From: Gelria sp.
GTDB lineage: Bacteria > Bacillota > Syntrophomonadia > Syntrophomonadales > Syntrophomonadaceae
Direction of reading: 5' to 3'
DNA length: 23,526 bases
Assembly: GCA_012839665.1 (NCBI GenBank)
Contig: DUMX01000331.1
Span: 1 to 23,526 of the forward strand
In this document: in pieces, positions 1 to 7,761 of the stretch
Numbering within the stretch: position 1 is the stretch's first letter
Layout: the number at the start of each line of letters is the position of its first letter
The notes under the pieces: generated by a model
Databases searched by the model: none
Told to the model about the DNA's origin: nothing
Seen by the model: the letters and a program-made list of their open reading frames with translations, nothing else
Translations under genes and position numbers: made by a program

Positions 1-461
1 AAACTGGCGGCGCCATCTGTAATTGTGGCCGCCGGGGCTGTTTGGAAGCCCTGGCATCAGGTAGTGCCGTTTCCCGAAGGCTGGAGGATATGGTTAAAGA
101 GGGTCAAGGTCAGGGGATACTGGCCTGTACAACTCCGGGAGAACATCCCGGGCCCCCGGAGGTGGGAATGGCGGCCCGGCAAGGTGATGAGGAGGCCAGG
201 CTGCTGTTAGCGCAGGTAGCGGAATATTTGGGAGTTGGAATAGCTAATTTGGTAAATATTTTTAATCCCCGGGCTGTTATCCTGGGGGGAGGGATGATGT
301 TGGGGCTTAAGGACCTGCTCCTGGAGCCTATTCAGAATCATGTTTACGAGCATGTTTTTAGCCTGAACCGGGAGGATTTAGTAGTGGAGTGCACTACATT
401 AGGTAATGATATCGTACTCTATGGCTGCGTGGCAGCAGTTAATAAAGGAGGAATAGAATGA
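1..461 (+). CDS. ROK-family glucokinase, C-terminal part (5' end outside window)
   Basis: This is the C-terminal half of a ROK (repressor/ORF/kinase) sugar kinase, probably a glucokinase making glucose 6-phosphate from glucose and ATP in the cytoplasm. The reading frame is already open at base 3. Bases 18-47 encode CNCGRRGCLE, which fits the ROK zinc-binding signature CxCGxxGCxE. Downstream, the segment NLVNIFNPRAVILGGGM is the usual C-terminal ROK block. No start codon belongs to this window: the TTG at 42 lies inside the zinc motif and is not a start. The TGA stop (459-461) overlaps the ATG of the next gene as ATGA, so the two are translationally coupled, and the neighbour uses glucose 6-phosphate. 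Other ROK substrates (fructose, N-acetylmannosamine) cannot be excluded because the N-terminal sugar-binding part is missing. Confidence 0.88.
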   Translation, partial: TGGAICNCGRRGCLEALASGSAVSRRLEDMVKEGQGQGILACTTPGEHPGPPEVGMAARQGDEEARLLLAQVAEYLGVGIANLVNIFNPRAVILGGGMMLGLKDLLLEPIQNHVYEHVFSLNREDLVVECTTLGNDIVLYGCVAAVNKGGIE

Positions 462-1474
462 CAGCGGAAAAGATGATGGAATACTTATACAGTTTACCGG
501 AGCAGTTTGCCAGCAGCCTGGAGCTGGATTTGGCCTTTGTTTCCCGGTATAAGAAGGATTACCGTAACATTGTAGTTTCCGGAATGGGAGGCTCAGCTAT
601 TGGAGGCGATATTTTACGAGTTTATGCAGCCAAAAAAGCTAAGGTGCCGGTTGTGGTGGTGCGGGACTATAATATCCCGGCTTTTGTAGATCAACAGACC
701 TTGTTTTTGGCCGTGAGCTATTCTGGTAATACTGAGGAGACCTTAAGCGCATATAGCCAGGCCCGGGAACAGGGAGCTTCTATTATCTGCATTACTACCG
801 GAGGTAAATTAAAAGCCCGGGCGGACCAGGATGGTTATGCGGTAGTGGAGATACCGGCAGGATTAGTACCTCGTGCGGCTACTGGTTACTTGTTTGCTCC
901 CCTGGCTCTGCTATTGGAGGAACTGGGAATAGTAGAAGGTGTTCGCCAGGAATTAGAGGAGACGGTGGAAGTTTTGCGGGGAATGCGGGAACAGCTGCAC
1001 CCCGGAGTGGAGACCGGTAATCAGGCTCGGATAATAGCCGGAAAACTTAAAGACTCGCTTCCAGTTATATGGGGGACTGCAGGGGTATCAGAAGTTGCGG
1101 CCCTGCGTTGGAAGGCGCAGATTAATGAAAACGCTAAATGCCCGGCTTATTATAATGTTTTCCCGGAATTAAATCATAATGAAATCGTAGGTTTTGAAGT
1201 ACCGCAGCCGTTACTGGCTTCACTTAGCTGTATTATTTTAAGGGATAAATATGATTATGAACGGAATCAGCGGCGCATAGAAATCAGCAAAGACATAATA
1301 AAGGACCAGGTAAAAGAGATAATCGAGATAAATAGCCAGGGGGAGTCTTATTTGGCCCGTTTTTATTCGCTGGTTTATATAGGAGACTACGCCAGCGTTT
1401 ACCTGGCCCTGGAATACGGCATCAATCCCACCCCGGTAAAAGTAATTGATTATCTCAAAGCCGAATTGGCATGA
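458..1474 (+). CDS. Bifunctional phosphoglucose/phosphomannose isomerase (SIS domain)
   Basis: The 338-residue protein interconverts fructose 6-phosphate with glucose 6-phosphate and mannose 6-phosphate. It matches the archaeal-type bifunctional PGI/PMI family, which is usually about 300-350 residues, rather than the longer classical Pgi. The N-terminal SIS domain shows SGMGGSAIGGD at residues 41-51 and VSYSGNTEET at 86-95, the phosphosugar-binding loops. ELNHNEIVGF in the C-terminal half matches the conserved catalytic Glu/His segment of this family. The ATG overlaps the stop of the upstream ROK kinase by four bases, so glucose phosphorylation and isomerisation are encoded in one transcript. 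Just after the TGA stop come a TAAGAATT-type repeat and then a strong terminator at 1567-1602, so the operon ends here. Confidence 0.92.
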   Translation: MTAEKMMEYLYSLPEQFASSLELDLAFVSRYKKDYRNIVVSGMGGSAIGGDILRVYAAKKAKVPVVVVRDYNIPAFVDQQTLFLAVSYSGNTEETLSAYSQAREQGASIICITTGGKLKARADQDGYAVVEIPAGLVPRAATGYLFAPLALLLEELGIVEGVRQELEETVEVLRGMREQLHPGVETGNQARIIAGKLKDSLPVIWGTAGVSEVAALRWKAQINENAKCPAYYNVFPELNHNEIVGFEVPQPLLASLSCIILRDKYDYERNQRRIEISKDIIKDQVKEIIEINSQGESYLARFYSLVYIGDYASVYLALEYGINPTPVKVIDYLKAELA

Positions 1475-1500
1475 TAAGAATTAAGAATTGTCGTTTTTCG
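1475..1500 (+). repeat. TAAGAATT-type repeat directly after the isomerase stop codon
   Basis: Right after the TGA stop the sequence runs TAAGAATTAAGAATTGTCG and then a T-run. The unit TAAGAATTGTCGTT (1482-1495) matches the last unit of the tandem array behind whiA (TAAGAATTATCGTT at 5709-5722). The same short repeat therefore follows two unrelated genes at or near their stops. Confidence 0.6.
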
Positions 1501-1566
1501 GTACAGTCTGGTCTGAGCATCGGAGAAGCCTTGTAGTTCCCTGATAATTTCGCAGTAAATCAGGAG

Positions 1567-1602
1567 GAGGTTATAGTCTATTAAGCTGTAACCTCTTTTT
1601 TT
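1567..1602 (+). terminator. Intrinsic terminator of the kinase/isomerase operon
   Basis: GAGGTTATAG (1567-1576) pairs with CTGTAACCTC (1586-1595), a 10-bp stem with one G-U pair and a 9-nt loop. An uninterrupted T-run follows (1596-1602). It lies about 90 bp after the isomerase stop. Confidence 0.88.
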
Positions 1603-1651
1603 ATTTTCTTTTTGGCTAAAGTGATTAGCAGATACGAAAACTATAATTACG

Positions 1652-1806
1652 CAACCACCCATGAAAATGGTTGCATCGGTATTACGAATAGGGGAAACTT
1701 CGTTTCCCGCCGAAAAATTATAATAAAAATCAGTGTCCTTCAGTGTCAAAAAAATCTGTGTAAATCTGTGCCCGGAGGATCTGTGTTATCTGTGTCTATT
1801 TCCGTA
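1652..1806 (-). repeat. Composite intergenic repeat, copy 1 (inverted orientation)
   Basis: This fills most of the gap between the isomerase operon and the PHP gene (the 381-bp gap 1475-1855 holds no gene that I can see). Read on the - strand it begins TACGGAAATAGAC (1794-1806) and passes through CAGATTTACACAGATTTTT, GACACTGAAG and TTTTATTATAATTTTT. It ends in the hairpin GGGAAAC-GAA-GTTTCCC (1692-1708) and the module ending GGTGGTTG (complement of 1652-1660). Copy 2 at 4447-4663 has the same blocks in the same order on the + strand. Confidence 0.75.
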
Positions 1807-1855
1807 TCAATCCCCCTTGCTACCTCCACATCATTTACTGAAGCGAGGTGTTTTT

Positions 1856-2644
1856 ATGAAGTTATATGGGGATTACCACACGCATTGCCACCGCAGCGAT
1901 GGCAGGCAGAATGAAGAGGAAATTATTAATGCCGCCAGAAAACGGGGTTTAAAAGAGGTTGCTATTACTGACCATGGGCCTCTGGCAGCCGTTATCGGAG
2001 TGAAAGATGCTGACGAGTATTTGAGGCTGCGGGATAAGCTGAATATTATAGCTGCCGATTATCCTGATATCGAGGTTTTGCTGGGAGCAGAAGCTAATAT
2101 TCGGGATTTACAGGGGACTCTGGATTTGCCCATAGAAATTATTGCGGAGCTGGATATTCTTATTGCCGGCCTGCATCCTTATACCTTGCCTACCTCTATT
2201 AAAGACGGTTGGGCGCTTTTTGCCCAAAACTCTTTGCGCCATCTCGGGCGCGGACAGCAGGAAAAGGCGATTAACAATAATACCAAGGCTATAGTTGAGA
2301 CGGCTTATAATAATCCCCAATTAGATATATTATCTCATCCCGGCCTATTTTTTACTGTGGATATAGCCGAAGTAGCCCGGGCTTGTGTGGTTAATGACGT
2401 TTTGTTTGAAATAAATTGCGCGCACGAATACCCCGATATTTCTGCTATAATTGAAGCAAATAGGGTGGGAGTTGATTTTATAATAAATAGTGATGCTCAT
2501 TTTCAGGAAACAGTAGGTAACCTGGATTATGGGGTAAAATTGGTGGAAAAGTTGGAAATTGCTCCTGAACAGGTAGCAAATTGGCATCAAGGGGGAGGCC
2601 ATAAGCAGTGGAGAAAAAAGAAGACAAACTGCATATACTCATAA
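1856..2644 (+). CDS. PHP-domain phosphoesterase
   Basis: The 262-residue protein has a PHP (polymerase and histidinol phosphatase) metal-dependent hydrolase domain along its whole length. The metal ligands are recognisable: DYHTHCH near the N-terminus (H8, H10), AITDHGP, GAEANI, LSHPG, FEINCAH and, near the end, INSDAHF. Family members hydrolyse phosphoesters such as histidinol phosphate or nucleotide phosphates; the substrate here cannot be read from sequence. The frame is open from 1733, but ATG 1856 is the start because GAGGTG (1845-1850) sits 5 nt upstream and MKLYGDYHTH is the normal family beginning; the earlier codons lie in a repeat. The 3' end overlaps rapZ by 37 bp, so the two are probably cotranslated. 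Confidence 0.88.
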   Translation: MKLYGDYHTHCHRSDGRQNEEEIINAARKRGLKEVAITDHGPLAAVIGVKDADEYLRLRDKLNIIAADYPDIEVLLGAEANIRDLQGTLDLPIEIIAELDILIAGLHPYTLPTSIKDGWALFAQNSLRHLGRGQQEKAINNNTKAIVETAYNNPQLDILSHPGLFFTVDIAEVARACVVNDVLFEINCAHEYPDISAIIEANRVGVDFIINSDAHFQETVGNLDYGVKLVEKLEIAPEQVANWHQGGGHKQWRKKKTNCIYS

Positions 2645-3495
2645 TTACCGGCCTTTCGGGGGCCGGGAAGACCCAGGTAATGAATTGCCTGGAGGATATG
2701 GGGTATTACTGTGTTGATAATTTGCCCCCGGCATTATTATTAAAATTCGTAGAATTAAGTATGCAGTCTGAAGGCCGGATTGAGAAAGTAGCTCTGGTTA
2801 TAGATGTCAGGGGAGGGGAATTCTTCAGTGACCTGGCTCAGTCATTGCACGAACTGGAGGAGGACCGCATAGCCTATGAAATTCTCTTTTTGGAAGCATC
2901 TGATGATGTCCTGATCCGACGTTTTAAAGAATCCCGGCGGCGTCACCCCCTGTCTGACCGGCACCAGCTTATGGAAGCTATCCAATTGGAGCGAAAAATG
3001 CTGGAGGAATTGCGGGGTAAGGCTAATTTGGTCATTGACACCAGCGGACTTTCGCCCCGGTTACTGAAGGAGAAATTACAGGGTCTGTATAGTGAAAGTG
3101 GTACGGGCAAGTTTACGGTAAACATTGCTTCATTTGGTTACAAATGGGGTATTCCCCTGGATTCCGATATTGTTATGGATGTAAGATTTATCACCAATCC
3201 TTTTTACGACCCTCATATGCGCATGTTAACCGGGCAGGACCGGGATGTAATAGAATTTGTGCTTGATTCACCAATTACCAAATCATTTACCCGCCGTTTT
3301 TTAAATCTCTTGAAGTATTTAATCCCTTACTATATACAGGAAGGTAAAACTAATTTGGCAATATCGATAGGCTGCACTGGAGGACAGCACCGCTCGGTAG
3401 TATTGGCTGATTATGTGGCTGAGAGGTTAAAGAGGATGGGATATAGTGTTTTAACCCGGCATAGGGATATTGCAAAATATAAATTGGAGGAATAA
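2608..3495 (+). CDS. rapZ: RapZ/YvcJ-type RNase adapter, P-loop nucleotide-binding protein
   Basis: The 295-residue cytoplasmic protein has the two-part RapZ layout. The N-terminal P-loop domain carries Walker A GLSGAGKT (residues 15-22) and the conserved YYCVDNLPP. The C-terminal domain carries the highly conserved IGCTGGQHRSV, with the FGYKWG and DVRF segments before it. In E. coli, RapZ senses glucosamine 6-phosphate and targets a small RNA to RNase E; in Bacillus, YvcJ binds and hydrolyses nucleotides, and its role is less clear. The start is GTG 2608, preceded by GGGGGAGG at 2591-2598; it lies inside the end of the PHP gene. The TAA stop directly abuts the ATG of yvcK, the standard Firmicutes order. 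Confidence 0.95.
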   Translation: MEKKEDKLHILIITGLSGAGKTQVMNCLEDMGYYCVDNLPPALLLKFVELSMQSEGRIEKVALVIDVRGGEFFSDLAQSLHELEEDRIAYEILFLEASDDVLIRRFKESRRRHPLSDRHQLMEAIQLERKMLEELRGKANLVIDTSGLSPRLLKEKLQGLYSESGTGKFTVNIASFGYKWGIPLDSDIVMDVRFITNPFYDPHMRMLTGQDRDVIEFVLDSPITKSFTRRFLNLLKYLIPYYIQEGKTNLAISIGCTGGQHRSVVLADYVAERLKRMGYSVLTRHRDIAKYKLEE

Positions 3496-4488
3496 ATGGA
3501 TACTGGCATAAATGAGCCGGCAATTGTGGTGATAGGTGGTGGAACCGGCTTAGCTGTTTTATTAAAAGGCTTGAAGCAGTATACGTCCCGGCTTACAGCA
3601 ATGGTAACGGTTAGTGATGATGGAGGTAGTTCCGGAAGGTTAAGGAATGAGTTAGGAGTTTTACCACCGGGGGATATTCGTAATTGCCTGGTGGCATTGG
3701 CGGAAACTGAAACCCTCATGAATGAAGTTTTTCAACATCGTTTTCTGCAGGGGGGCAGTCTTCAGGGCCATAATTTAGGTAATTTGCTGCTGGTAGCGAT
3801 GACGGAGATTACTGGAGATTTTATTTCAGCCATTAGAGAAGTGAGTAAGGTGCTGGCAGTCAGGGGAAAAGTGCTTCCGGCTACTCTGGAACCGGTAGCT
3901 CTGGGAGGAATAATGACAGATGGCAAGCAGGTAATAGGTGAGACTGCTATTCGTAACTATCCAGCTGGTGTTAAGGAGATTTTTCTGATGCCGGAATGTG
4001 GGCCACTACCGGAAACTTTGCAGGCTATTAACGAAGCAGATGCTATTGTTATTGGCCCCGGGAGTTTGTATACCAGTATTATTCCTAATCTCCTGGTTAA
4101 AGGTATTGTTGAGGCTATAGCCAATGCTCGGGCACCTAAATTATATATAAGTAACATTATGACTGAGCAGGGTGAAACTGATGAGTTTACTGCTGTTGAC
4201 CATTTGAAGGTAATTCAAAAGCACAGCGGTAAGCAGATAATTGATTATGCTGTAGTTAATTCAGGTTCGATTGATGAAGAGCGGCTAAGCCGCTATATTG
4301 AAGAAAAAGCGGTCCCGGTAAGGTCATCCCGGGATGAAATTGTAGAAATGGGAATAAAAGTTATAGAAGAGGATTTAGTTTCTGATACTGAAGTGGCCTG
4401 GCATGATGCTGATAAACTAGCCCGGGTTATACTGGAAACGATTAATAAGAAAATAGACGGGGGAATAGACGCGGAAAACGCGGAATAG
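3496..4488 (+). CDS. yvcK: YvcK-type gluconeogenesis factor (CofD-like, UDP-sugar binding)
   Basis: The 330-residue protein belongs to the YvcK/CofD-like family. In Bacillus it is needed for growth and cell shape on gluconeogenic carbon sources and binds UDP-sugars. The N-terminus shows VIGGGTGLAVLLKGL, then VSDDGGSSGRLR and LPPGDIRNCLVAL, the family signatures; GPGSLYTSIIPNLLV lies in the middle. ATG 3496 follows the rapZ stop with no gap, and GGAGG at 3486-3490 serves it. The last 13 sense codons and the TAG stop lie inside a dispersed repeat found again behind rpoN, so the tail KKIDGGIDAENAE appears to come from repeat insertion rather than ancestry. The conserved core ends before this, at about LARVILETIN. 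Confidence 0.94.
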   Translation: MDTGINEPAIVVIGGGTGLAVLLKGLKQYTSRLTAMVTVSDDGGSSGRLRNELGVLPPGDIRNCLVALAETETLMNEVFQHRFLQGGSLQGHNLGNLLLVAMTEITGDFISAIREVSKVLAVRGKVLPATLEPVALGGIMTDGKQVIGETAIRNYPAGVKEIFLMPECGPLPETLQAINEADAIVIGPGSLYTSIIPNLLVKGIVEAIANARAPKLYISNIMTEQGETDEFTAVDHLKVIQKHSGKQIIDYAVVNSGSIDEERLSRYIEEKAVPVRSSRDEIVEMGIKVIEEDLVSDTEVAWHDADKLARVILETINKKIDGGIDAENAE

Positions 4489-4663
4489 TAAGGATTTACG
4501 CGGATTTTTAATAAATAATTTTTGACACTGAAGAACACTGAAAAACTGTGAATTGCACTGAATTTTATTATATTTTTAAAGGATAGCGGAGGCTTTAGCC
4601 TTCGGTGGGAAACGAAGTTTCCCCTATTCGTAATATCAATACAGCTAGTTTCATCGGTGGTTG
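4447..4663 (+). repeat. Composite intergenic repeat, copy 2, overlapping the 3' end of yvcK
   Basis: Block A (4447-4532) runs from AAGAAAATAGACGGGGGAAT to GACACTGAA and recurs at 7187-7278 with one 6-bp indel as the only difference I see. Then come further ACACTG boxes and TTTTATTATATTTTTAAAGG (also at 14432-14451). The hairpin GGGAAAC-GAA-GTTTCCC (4607-4623) and the flank to GGTGGTTG (4663) are shared with copy 1 in inverted orientation. The element begins inside yvcK and fills most of the yvcK-whiA gap. Confidence 0.82.
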
Positions 4664-4729
4664 TCGTATATTTATTTATGACGAATGACTAAACAAATGT
4701 TTAACAGTAGGTTTCTAAGGAGAATGGTT

Positions 4730-5662
4730 ATGAGTTTTTCCAATGATGTCAGGAACGAGTTGGCCCGAGTGATGCCGGAGAAAGAATGCTGCTGTCAGGC
4801 TGAACTTTCGGCTTTATTAACTAGCGGGTCTACCGTTGTTGAATTTGAGGAGGACGGGTATAGTCTGCAGGTTAGAGTGGAGAATGCGGCTACTGCCCGT
4901 AAAATATTTAAGCTATTCAAACGAAATGGACTACAATCTACAGTCCGTATTGGAAATCGTAAGCGCTTCGGTAAAACAAAAATCTATGAAGTAGCAACCC
5001 ATTTTTCTGCAGATAATTTGTCGATATTGCAGGAATTACACCTGATAGAGGATAATAATAATAGAAGGCAGTTTCGTTCTCATTTAACTAGAAAAACTTG
5101 TTGTAAGCGTTGTTTTTTGCGAGGGGTATTCCTCAGCCGTGGTTTTGTTAACCGGCCGGAAAATGACTATCACCTGGAATTAGTATTTACGGGTGAGAAA
5201 TTGGCTGTACATGTGCAGAAATTATTGGCTCATTTTGATATTGAAGCTCGTATTTTCGAAAGAAAAAACAATTTAGTAGTATATGTAAAGGAAAGCGAAA
5301 AAATTGGGGACTTTTTACGGGTTGTAGGGGCTAGTCGAGCTTTGCTGGAGTTTGAAAATGTACGTATTATTAAATCAATGCGTAATACTGTTAATCGGCA
5401 GGTAAATTGTGAAACTGCTAATTTGGCCAAGACTATTGATGCTTCGGTACGCCAGATAGATTTAATCAATCGGGCTATGAAAAAGGAAGGATGGAAGAAT
5501 TTACCGCCACAGTTTAAGGAATTAGCTCTCCTCAGGATAGAGTATCCCGATTATACTTTAAAGGAACTGGGGGAATTGACCCAACCACCTCTGAGTAAAT
5601 CGGGTGTTGCTTATCGGATGCGCAGACTGGAAAAAATGGCGGAAGATATAATCGGAATATAG
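4730..5662 (+). CDS. whiA: WhiA, DNA-binding regulator with LAGLIDADG-like and HTH domains
   Basis: The 310-residue protein matches WhiA, which controls sporulation septation in actinobacteria and affects division and chromosome organisation in Bacillus. The N-terminal half carries the WhiA N-domain and a catalytically dead LAGLIDADG-like fold (region CCKRCFLRGVFLSRGF). The C-terminal HTH ends with the typical YPDYTLKELGELTQPPLSKS and GVAYRMRRL. I chose ATG 4730 because MSFSNDVRNELARV is the normal family start and AAGGAGA (4717-4723) then has 6-nt spacing. ATG 4724 abuts that site, and the open frame from 4685 comes from repeat-rich leader DNA. It follows yvcK after a 241-bp gap filled mostly by the composite repeat, so the usual tight yvcK-whiA coupling has been opened. 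Confidence 0.93.
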   Translation: MSFSNDVRNELARVMPEKECCCQAELSALLTSGSTVVEFEEDGYSLQVRVENAATARKIFKLFKRNGLQSTVRIGNRKRFGKTKIYEVATHFSADNLSILQELHLIEDNNNRRQFRSHLTRKTCCKRCFLRGVFLSRGFVNRPENDYHLELVFTGEKLAVHVQKLLAHFDIEARIFERKNNLVVYVKESEKIGDFLRVVGASRALLEFENVRIIKSMRNTVNRQVNCETANLAKTIDASVRQIDLINRAMKKEGWKNLPPQFKELALLRIEYPDYTLKELGELTQPPLSKSGVAYRMRRLEKMAEDIIGI

Positions 5663-5680
5663 GGTGTTTCAATTGAGAAT

Positions 5681-5722
5681 TAAGAATTGAAATTTAAGAA
5701 TTGAAAGTTAAGAATTATCGTT
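5681..5722 (+). repeat. Three 14-bp tandem units (TAAGAATTGAAANT-like) behind whiA
   Basis: Units TAAGAATTGAAATT (5681-5694), TAAGAATTGAAAGT (5695-5708) and TAAGAATTATCGTT (5709-5722) follow each other without a gap, and a related partial unit precedes them. The last unit matches the one behind the isomerase gene. The remaining 80 bp before rpoN show no clear promoter to me. Confidence 0.75.
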
Positions 5723-5802
5723 TTTAACAATAATTACATAAGGGAATAAATCGAGCGGTGCAGAAATATTTATGGTAGAGATAGAGATAAGGGGGGGTCT
5801 GC

Positions 5803-7185
5803 ATGCGGTTAACTCAGGACATTTCTATAGAACAACAGCAAAAGTTGCTTATGACGCCGGAACTACGCCAGGCTATTGCTATTCTGCAGATGTCTACCTT
5901 GGAATTATCCGAACATGTACAAAAGGAATTAGAAGAGAACCCCTTTTTGGAAGTGCGCGAAGAACAGCCCGAAGAAGGGGAAGGGGATAATGATGATGAC
6001 TCTGACAACAAAATGGAAGAGTGGGAAGAATATTTTAATGACCGGGATATTGGTTATACGCCCCGGGAGAAAAAAGAAGAAGAAAAATCATTTGAGAATT
6101 TCGTAGCCCGCAGGCCCAGTCTCTATGAGCACCTCGAATTTCAATTGCATATTGCCAGTAATAAGGAAGATGATTTGGCTATTGGGACTTATCTTATTGG
6201 TAGCATTGATAGTAATGGTTACCTCTGCGTGGGTTTAGATGAAGTGGCAAATAAGCTGAATGTAAGCAGGGAAAAGGTGGATAGGGCTCTGGAATTAATT
6301 CAGTCTTTTCATCCCCATGGGGTGGGGGCCCGTAATTTAGCCGAATGTTTGCTTTTGCAACTGAGGTACTATGGTAAAGAAAGTCAGATAGCTCGGGATA
6401 TAATTAGTGACCATCTGGGGGATTTGGGGCGGGGCAGGTTAAATAAGATTGCGCAGGCATTGGCAGTATCAGTACAGGAAGTACAGGATATCGGCGATCT
6501 TATCAGGACGCTGGACCCCCGGCCTGGCTTGCAGTACAGCAGTAGCGACGAAACCAAATATGTACTTCCCGATGTTTTTGTAGAGAAGGTGGAGGGAGAA
6601 TACATTGTTGTAGTTAATGATTTTAATTTCCCCCGCCTGATTATAAATCGAGCTTATGAGAGTATTCTGCGTCAACCTGATTCGTTTTCTCAGGATGCTA
6701 AGAAATATCTGGAGGAAAAGATGGGTTCTGCCATCTGGTTAATTCGTAGCATAGAGCAGAGGCGTATGACCCTTTATAAGGTGGCACGTTGTATAGTTGA
6801 TATTCAAAGTGAGTTTTTGGATAGGGGAGTGGAATATTTAAAACCTCTGAATCTAAAGCAGGTAGCTGATATTATTGAGGTCCACGAATCAACTGTAAGC
6901 CGTGCTACCACCAATAAGTATATTCAGACTCCGCAGGGGTTATTTGAATTAAAGTATTTCTTTAGTACCGGGGTACAATCATATGGTACTGAAAAAGTGT
7001 CTTCTAAGAGTATCAAGTACATGTTGGAAGAAATAATAGCTGCAGAAGACCCAACAAAGCCTTTGAGTGATGATGCGATTACCAAGGTTTTAAATAATAA
7101 AGGTATCAGGATTTCCCGCCGCACGGTGGCTAAATACCGGCAGGAACTGGGTATATTATCTACCATGGCGCGGAGAAGATATTAA
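5803..7185 (+). CDS. rpoN: RNA polymerase sigma-54 factor
   Basis: The 460-residue protein is sigma-54 (SigL/RpoN), which directs RNA polymerase to -24/-12 promoters and needs an AAA+ activator. Region I at the N-terminus is Gln/Leu-rich (ISIEQQQKLLMTPELRQAI, then LQMSTLEL). Region II is strongly acidic at about residues 51-78. The core-binding domain and an HTH (LKQVADIIEVHESTVSRAT) follow. The C-terminal RpoN box reads RRTVAKYRQ at 439-447 (canonical ARRTVAKYRE), which recognises the -24 element. ATG 5803 has a G-rich ribosome site at 5790-5797. Presence of rpoN implies sigma-54-dependent operons elsewhere; no bacterial enhancer-binding protein gene lies in this window. A repeat begins one base after the stop codon. 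Confidence 0.96.
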   Translation: MRLTQDISIEQQQKLLMTPELRQAIAILQMSTLELSEHVQKELEENPFLEVREEQPEEGEGDNDDDSDNKMEEWEEYFNDRDIGYTPREKKEEEKSFENFVARRPSLYEHLEFQLHIASNKEDDLAIGTYLIGSIDSNGYLCVGLDEVANKLNVSREKVDRALELIQSFHPHGVGARNLAECLLLQLRYYGKESQIARDIISDHLGDLGRGRLNKIAQALAVSVQEVQDIGDLIRTLDPRPGLQYSSSDETKYVLPDVFVEKVEGEYIVVVNDFNFPRLIINRAYESILRQPDSFSQDAKKYLEEKMGSAIWLIRSIEQRRMTLYKVARCIVDIQSEFLDRGVEYLKPLNLKQVADIIEVHESTVSRATTNKYIQTPQGLFELKYFFSTGVQSYGTEKVSSKSIKYMLEEIIAAEDPTKPLSDDAITKVLNNKGIRISRRTVAKYRQELGILSTMARRRY

Positions 7186-7186
7186 G

Positions 7187-7278
7187 AAGAAAATAGACGG
7201 GGGAATAGACGCGGAAACCGCGGACGCGGAATAGTAAGGATTTACGCGGATTTTTAATAAATAATTTTTGACACTGAA
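7187..7278 (+). repeat. Composite intergenic repeat, copy 3 (block A only), right after rpoN
   Basis: This 92-bp block is the same as 4447-4532 except for a 6-bp CCGCGG insertion after GCGGAAA. It starts one base after the rpoN stop codon and ends at GACACTGAA. The rest of the element seen at copies 1 and 2 is missing here. Confidence 0.85.
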
Positions 7279-7291
7279 TACCCTCACATAT

Positions 7292-7316
7292 TAATGAAGC
7301 CTTAATTCCTTCATTA
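7292..7316. repeat. Inverted repeat between convergent rpoN and toxin gene
   Basis: TAATGAAG (7292-7299) and CTTCATTA (7309-7316) are perfect 8-bp arms around a 9-nt loop, in the gap where the + strand rpoN and the - strand toxin gene meet. No T-run follows on either strand, so it is at best a weak terminator. Confidence 0.45.
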
Positions 7317-7384
7317 CTGCATTACGTCTACATAAGAAATAGGTGTATCTTCAAAATAGTGGCTATAAAACCCCCTTAATAATT

Positions 7385-7759
7385 TTACTCTTCGTAATCG
7401 GCTAACCTTTGTATTGCCATTTTATATACCTGCAGATCATCTCGGGGACCGATTGCAATAATATCCATCCGAACTATACCGGTTTCCGGTTTAGTGGGTT
7501 TATATATGATTCTTAGATTTAAACTCTTACTCTTTATTTTTGCGAAATCATGTAATGCGCCTTCACATCGGTTACCCTTTCCATCTGGCTTTAGTAACGC
7601 CCCCTTCTCTGCCTGCTTAACAATAAGTTTTAATATATCTTGTCTTTTACCCACAGCAAAGGACTTGTAATCCTGCATAGCGCTGGACGTAAACATTACT
7701 TGTGTCTTGTACTGTTCAACTAACAGTTGATTCAGTTTTGCAATCTTGTCTTTGGGCAT
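7385..7759 (-). CDS. Probable RelE/ParE-family toxin
   Basis: The 124-residue protein looks like a RelE/ParE-superfamily toxin (ribosome-dependent mRNA cleavage or gyrase poisoning in known members). The C-terminal half has the typical strand pattern: LNLRIIYKPTK, then IVRMDIIAIGPR, and a final VYKMAIQRL like the vYr.a..R end of the family. It is somewhat longer than a typical RelE because of an extra N-terminal helix. ATG 7759 lies 2 bp after the stop of the upstream antitoxin-like gene, with GATGAGGAT inside that gene's last codons as ribosome site. The antitoxin-first order, size and tight coupling support the call; the exact subfamily and target are not visible. Confidence 0.72.
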   Translation of the reverse strand: MPKDKIAKLNQLLVEQYKTQVMFTSSAMQDYKSFAVGKRQDILKLIVKQAEKGALLKPDGKGNRCEGALHDFAKIKSKSLNLRIIYKPTKPETGIVRMDIIAIGPRDDLQVYKMAIQRLADYEE

Positions 7760-7761
7760 AA

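Noticed and set aside
1733..1855. N-terminal extension of the PHP gene frame
   Set aside because: It has no ribosome site, overlaps the repeat element and lies before the family-typical start at 1856.
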